Assembly (NCBI GenBank): GCA_018818465.1
Contig: JAHIRU010000009.1
Location: 1 to 43,847, forward strand
DNA: 43,847 nt
Direction of reading: 5' to 3'
From: Nanobdellota archaeon
GTDB taxonomy: Archaea; Aenigmatarchaeota; Aenigmatarchaeia; QMZP01
Translations under genes and position numbers: made by a program
Shown: in pieces, positions 40,855 through 43,847 of the stretch
How the letters are laid out: each line of letters begins with the position of its first letter
Position numbering within the stretch: the stretch's first letter is position 1
Notes under the pieces: generated by a model
The model's input: only the letters and a program-made list of their open reading frames with translations
Databases searched by the model: none
What the model was told of the DNA's origin: nothing

Positions 40855-41910
40855 ATGGATAAAAAATCTATTAAATCAATAGTAACTTTTGATGAATTAG
40901 TTGATAAATTTCCCAGAATTAAACAGAAAAGTAAAAACTTGGCTGAAAAGCTTTTACCTTTATATCCGTCTCCAGAACTAGCTCAAATAGTAGCAGCTTT
41001 AATGACAGATGGGCATATTGATTGGTATACATCTGATGGTAGACCAAGAACAAGAAAAATAATTCTATATTCAAGCAATAAAGATGAATGTGATTGGTTT
41101 ATTAAAACATGTAAAGATCTTTTCGGTTTGGAAGGTAAAACCATACCATATAAACCAAAATATGGTCAATATAAACTTCAACCCTACAAAGCTGTTATAA
41201 ATAGTGCTGTAATTGCTAGAATCTTAATTTTGGCTGGTGTACCTGCAGGAGATAAAACAAAAATAGGTTATATTGTTCCAGAATGGGTTATAAGTGGTGA
41301 TAATAAAATAAAAAAGAGTTTTTTAATGACATTATTTACTTTTGATGGCTGTAAACCATATAAAAGAAGAACTACATGGACTATAGAATATTCTACGGTA
41401 ACTTCTCAAAAGACTTTGAATAGAACACTCTTGTTTTTCAAACAATTAAAACAATTATTGAAAGAGTTTCAAATCTATATGAATCATATACCAACTGAAC
41501 ATTTGAGAAACAATAAAAAAATAATGGTCATATCATCAATTTCTTCAAGAGAATCAATTGTAAATTTCTATAGATTTTTAGGTTATGATAATCCAGAAAA
41601 ACAAAAAAGACTTGAAGAAGCTGTAAAATATATATCTGATATAGTAAGATTGGAAAATAAAGATACTTCTAAAATTTTAGAAAAATTCAAAAATATACAC
41701 GGAACTGATAAAAAAACAATATATTTTATAAACAAAACATTAAACACTAATTACACTTATAGGCAATTTGAACATTTTAGAAGATGTGAAATAGAAGTTC
41801 CACTTAAATTGTTTGTTTTAGCAAGTAAAAACATAGATATGAAACCAAAACTTCTGGAATGGATGGATTTTTTAGTGAAAAAATTCAACGTTCCCTCTTC
41901 CCAAAAATAA
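40855..41910 (+). CDS. Stand-alone LAGLIDADG homing endonuclease-like protein
   Basis: The 351-residue protein has two LAGLIDADG helices: IVAALMTDGHI (~residues 45-55) and FLMTLFTFDGC (~154-165), each ending in the metal-binding Asp. This is a monomeric two-repeat endonuclease of ~200 residues plus a C-terminal extension (~215-351) rich in Lys and Asn. It is not inside an intron or intein host visible here. It follows an HTH gene by 4 nt, and its 3' end overlaps the convergent inositol-phosphate synthase gene by 26 nt. It is more AT-rich than its neighbours, suggesting transfer. A regulatory role (WhiA-like HTH plus LAGLIDADG) is the alternative. Confidence 0.72.
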   Translation: MDKKSIKSIVTFDELVDKFPRIKQKSKNLAEKLLPLYPSPELAQIVAALMTDGHIDWYTSDGRPRTRKIILYSSNKDECDWFIKTCKDLFGLEGKTIPYKPKYGQYKLQPYKAVINSAVIARILILAGVPAGDKTKIGYIVPEWVISGDNKIKKSFLMTLFTFDGCKPYKRRTTWTIEYSTVTSQKTLNRTLLFFKQLKQLLKEFQIYMNHIPTEHLRNNKKIMVISSISSRESIVNFYRFLGYDNPEKQKRLEEAVKYISDIVRLENKDTSKILEKFKNIHGTDKKTIYFINKTLNTNYTYRQFEHFRRCEIEVPLKLFVLASKNIDMKPKLLEWMDFLVKKFNVPSSQK

Positions 41911-43000
41911 ATTCTTCCACCATATCTTTTGCTACATTATCAGGGTATTGTATCGGTGGGTGTTTCATCATGAATGCTGATATGCTTATTAACCTTCCAC
42001 CAATTCCTCTATCTAATGCCAATTTTGTACATCTTATTGTATCAATCGCGCATCCTGCACTATTTGGCGAGTCTTCTACACTCAACTTTAAATCTATTTT
42101 AACTGGTGTTCCTCCGAATTTTTTTCCTTCCATTCTAATAAAACAAATCTTATTATCTTTCTGCCATGGAACATAATCGCTTGGTCCGATATGAATATTA
42201 TCTGGATGAAGTGGTGTTGGCAACTGTGATTGAACAGAAGATGTTTTGCTTATCTTCTTGCTCTTCAATCTTTGTCTTTCTATCATATTTAGGAAATCAC
42301 AATTTCCGCCAATATTTAATTGATATGTTTTATCAAGCTCCACACCCCTGTCAATGAAAAGTTTTGTAAGAGTTCTATGAACAATAGTCGCCCCTATTTG
42401 AGCCTTATAATCATCGCCAGTAATAGGCAGTCCCTTATCTTCAAACTTTTTTGCCCATGCATCATCTGAAGCAATGAATACAGGCATGCAATTGACAAAA
42501 GCGCAGCCAGCATCCAGTGCGCATTGAGCATAATATCTTACAGCTTCTTCAGAGCCTACAGGCAAGTAATTGACAAGAATTTCTGCGCCTGATTTTTTCA
42601 ATTCACTGGTTATATCAACAGGATTTTTATCCGACACAACAAAGGTCTGGTGTTCAGGGAATTCCTTCATATGATCAGCAACACCATCAAGAACAGGCGC
42701 CATTTTAACTTCTACGCCCATGTTAGGAACATTTTTATGAAATATTATTGTATTGTTAGGCTTCTCGAATATAGCTTCAGAAAGATCCTTTCCAACCTTG
42801 CGTGCATCAACATCAAATGCAGCCACAGGCTTTATATGCGATATTTTATATCCGCCTATAACATTATGCATTAATCCAGGAACAACTTCATCATTAGAAT
42901 TAACATCCTTGTAATAAAATAATCCTTGAATAAGCGAACTGCAACAATTTCCTACGCCTGCTATAGCAATTTTTATTTCTTTTTCCAAATTAAACACCAT
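41885..43000 (-). CDS. ino1: Myo-inositol-1-phosphate synthase
   Basis: This 371-residue cytoplasmic enzyme has the Rossmann start IKIAIAGVGNCCSSLIQGL and VAAFDVDARKVGKDL. Also present are VNYLPVGSEEAVRYYAQCAL and FVNCMPVFIASD, DDYKAQIGATIVHRTL and the C-terminal NIGGNCDFLNM, all in the order of the MIPS (INO1) family. It converts glucose 6-phosphate to inositol 1-phosphate with NAD+. In archaea this feeds archaetidylinositol, matching the phosphatidyltransferase at 9610-10233, and sometimes di-inositol phosphate. Its 3' end overlaps the LAGLIDADG gene, so an insertion there stopped just short of damaging it. Confidence 0.92.
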   Translation of the reverse strand: MVFNLEKEIKIAIAGVGNCCSSLIQGLFYYKDVNSNDEVVPGLMHNVIGGYKISHIKPVAAFDVDARKVGKDLSEAIFEKPNNTIIFHKNVPNMGVEVKMAPVLDGVADHMKEFPEHQTFVVSDKNPVDITSELKKSGAEILVNYLPVGSEEAVRYYAQCALDAGCAFVNCMPVFIASDDAWAKKFEDKGLPITGDDYKAQIGATIVHRTLTKLFIDRGVELDKTYQLNIGGNCDFLNMIERQRLKSKKISKTSSVQSQLPTPLHPDNIHIGPSDYVPWQKDNKICFIRMEGKKFGGTPVKIDLKLSVEDSPNSAGCAIDTIRCTKLALDRGIGGRLISISAFMMKHPPIQYPDNVAKDMVEEFIFGKRER

Positions 43001-43032
43001 TGTTTTATATCTGTAAAATAATTGGTGCCGGA

Positions 43033-43057
43033 AGTTTAAATAGTTTACAGTTGTAAA
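43033..43057 (-). promoter_or_regulatory. ino1 promoter with TTTACA/TGTAAA inverted repeat
   Basis: The minus-strand TATA-like TATTTAAAC (~43034-43042) lies ~35 bases before the ino1 ATG. Immediately upstream, TTTACA (43044-43049) and TGTAAA (43052-43057) form an inverted repeat over the BRE position. A further TGTAAA half-site occurs at 43013-43018. Confidence 0.4.
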
Positions 43058-43096
43058 ACATTATATACGTATCCCTTTAAAGTGATATATATAAAC

Positions 43097-43122
43097 AAAA
43101 AAGGAATCGGAAAACCGATCCC
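43097..43122 (-). terminator. Hairpin plus T-run after the membrane gene
   Basis: On the minus strand GGATCGG (43121-43115) pairs with CCGAT-t-CC (43110-43103, one bulge), followed by six T residues. It lies 26 bases after the stop codon at 43148. It is a good intrinsic-type terminator. Confidence 0.6.
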
Positions 43123-43147
43123 TGGAACTTCCTTGTTTTGTAAAATC

Positions 43148-43495
43148 CTAACTTCCAACGAGACCTTCTGCACGAGAAATCAAATCCTGATCGGATTGAT
43201 TCTCTTCGGCCTCATTGTTTTGGGTTTTTTCTCGCGGAACTGACATATCCGCAATATCCCAGAACATCAAACCCATTAAACACAATGCCATAAAAAGCAA
43301 AGTGCTCACAGGATCAAGTTCCACGAAAATGCGAACTACAATTCCTGATGCCACGATGAAAAGAAACATAAACCTTCGTGGCATACTTCTCCAAAAATAG
43401 ATCAGCACTAGATTAAATAGCGCTGCTCCTATTATTGAAGTTAAAAAAAAGAAACCCTCCTGGGAATCAAATAAAGAAATGATGTAATCAATCAT
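43148..43495 (-). CDS. Hypothetical membrane protein (115 residues)
   Basis: ATG 43495 has an AAGGAGGTG site 6 bases upstream and is preferred over the longer frame reaching 43645, which has none and overlaps the upstream gene. The protein has three hydrophobic segments (FFFLTSIIGAALFNLVLIYF; FMFLFIVASGIVVRIFV; LLFMALCLMGLMFWDI) and an acidic, Gln/Asn-rich cytoplasmic tail. I recognise no family. It follows the partial gene at the window edge by 76 bases. Confidence 0.6.
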   Translation of the reverse strand: MIDYIISLFDSQEGFFFLTSIIGAALFNLVLIYFWRSMPRRFMFLFIVASGIVVRIFVELDPVSTLLFMALCLMGLMFWDIADMSVPREKTQNNEAEENQSDQDLISRAEGLVGS

Positions 43496-43571
43496 GATCA
43501 CACCTCCTTGATTTTGATCCCGGTTAGCCAAAAATATGGCGGGCATAAGCCACGCCATAAAAATCCCAAAT

Positions 43572-43847
43572 TTAACACCAATCAAATCGTTTGAGTTCAT
43601 CTGGGTTGATGATATTATTTTTCTTAATATCAAACACCAGATCACCCTTTATAACAATTTGATTGGATTCAACTTCGGATATCTCAGCTTTTAGGCCGAC
43701 ATTTTTGTCAAGTCTAATTAAAAGAATACTGAGATAATCCCTCACCCCTTTTTCAAAATCAATTTTGGAAGAATATTTACTTTCTCCCTTTAATTTAATG
43801 ACGACTTTATTCGTGTCGCCATTAACTTCAATACAACTTTCACTCAC
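43572..43847 (-). CDS. Hypothetical protein, 5' end possibly outside the window
   Basis: The minus-strand frame is open to the window edge for 91 codons (CIEVNGDTNKVVIKLKGESK to DELKRFDWC). The first visible codon is GTG, which could be the start or simply internal. The content is mixed strand and helix with alternating hydrophobic residues, soluble. I recognise no family. It precedes the small membrane gene on the same strand. Confidence 0.5.
   Translation of the reverse strand: MSESCIEVNGDTNKVVIKLKGESKYSSKIDFEKGVRDYLSILLIRLDKNVGLKAEISEVESNQIVIKGDLVFDIKKNNIINPDELKRFDWC

Noticed and set aside
43496..43645. Longer N terminus for the membrane protein at 43148
   Set aside because: It overlaps the upstream gene and lacks a ribosome binding site, whereas ATG 43495 has AAGGAGGTG.

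Overview
The window is chromosomal DNA from an AT-rich archaeon. The signs are archaeal information-processing genes (FEN1 with a PCNA-binding tail, Kae1, archaeal-style IleRS, ArgRS and HisRS), TATA-box promoters with many leaderless starts next to GGAGGTGAT-type ribosome binding sites, lipid genes for archaetidylinositol (myo-inositol-1-phosphate synthase and a CDP-alcohol phosphatidyltransferase), and a tRNA interrupted by bulge-helix-bulge introns. I cannot place it more exactly from sequence alone; the many small orphan proteins and giant surface proteins would fit an uncultivated lineage, possibly DPANN.

Layout. 0-1.9 kb: a leftward cluster of tRNA-His, a phosphoribosyltransferase-like protein, a LOG-type Rossmann protein and the start of hisS, preceded by an AbrB-like ORF that runs into the tRNA. 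1.9-3.8 kb: a secreted beta-helix protein. 3.8-5.7 kb: small orphans and a convergent RelE/antitoxin pair. 5.8-23.2 kb: mostly housekeeping (adenylosuccinate lyase-like enzyme, two-part MgtE-like permease, AmpS-like peptidase, phosphatidyltransferase, NUDIX, HD hydrolase, ileS, a PurF homologue without its glutaminase residues, kae1, HEPN/MNT pair, PhoU/AbrB regulator, FEN1, DJ-1). 23.25-23.54 kb: a tRNA-Gln(UUG) gene that I resolve as four exons separated by three introns. 23.6-33.1 kb: a three-gene leftward operon for a 2,510-residue, tail-fibre-like repeat protein, a membrane-anchored partner and a coiled-coil protein. 33.2-34.9 kb: argS. 34.9-41.9 kb: an accessory block with a truncated transposase-like protein, 1.3 kb of structured non-coding DNA, a HerA/FtsK-type ATPase operon, two tiny membrane proteins, and a winged-helix plus LAGLIDADG pair. 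41.9-43.85 kb: inositol-1-phosphate synthase and two small unknown genes.

How the genes connect. MIPS (41.9 kb) and the phosphatidyltransferase (9.6 kb) are the two steps leading to archaetidylinositol phosphate. tRNA-His and hisS are co-oriented. The fibre operon looks like one surface structure with a membrane anchor and a cytoplasmic partner. The HerA operon has its own structured, repeat-bearing promoter region. The strongest novel observation is the triple-intron tRNA-Gln, with introns at positions 21/22, 37/38 and 59/60; removing them leaves a 73-nt cloverleaf.
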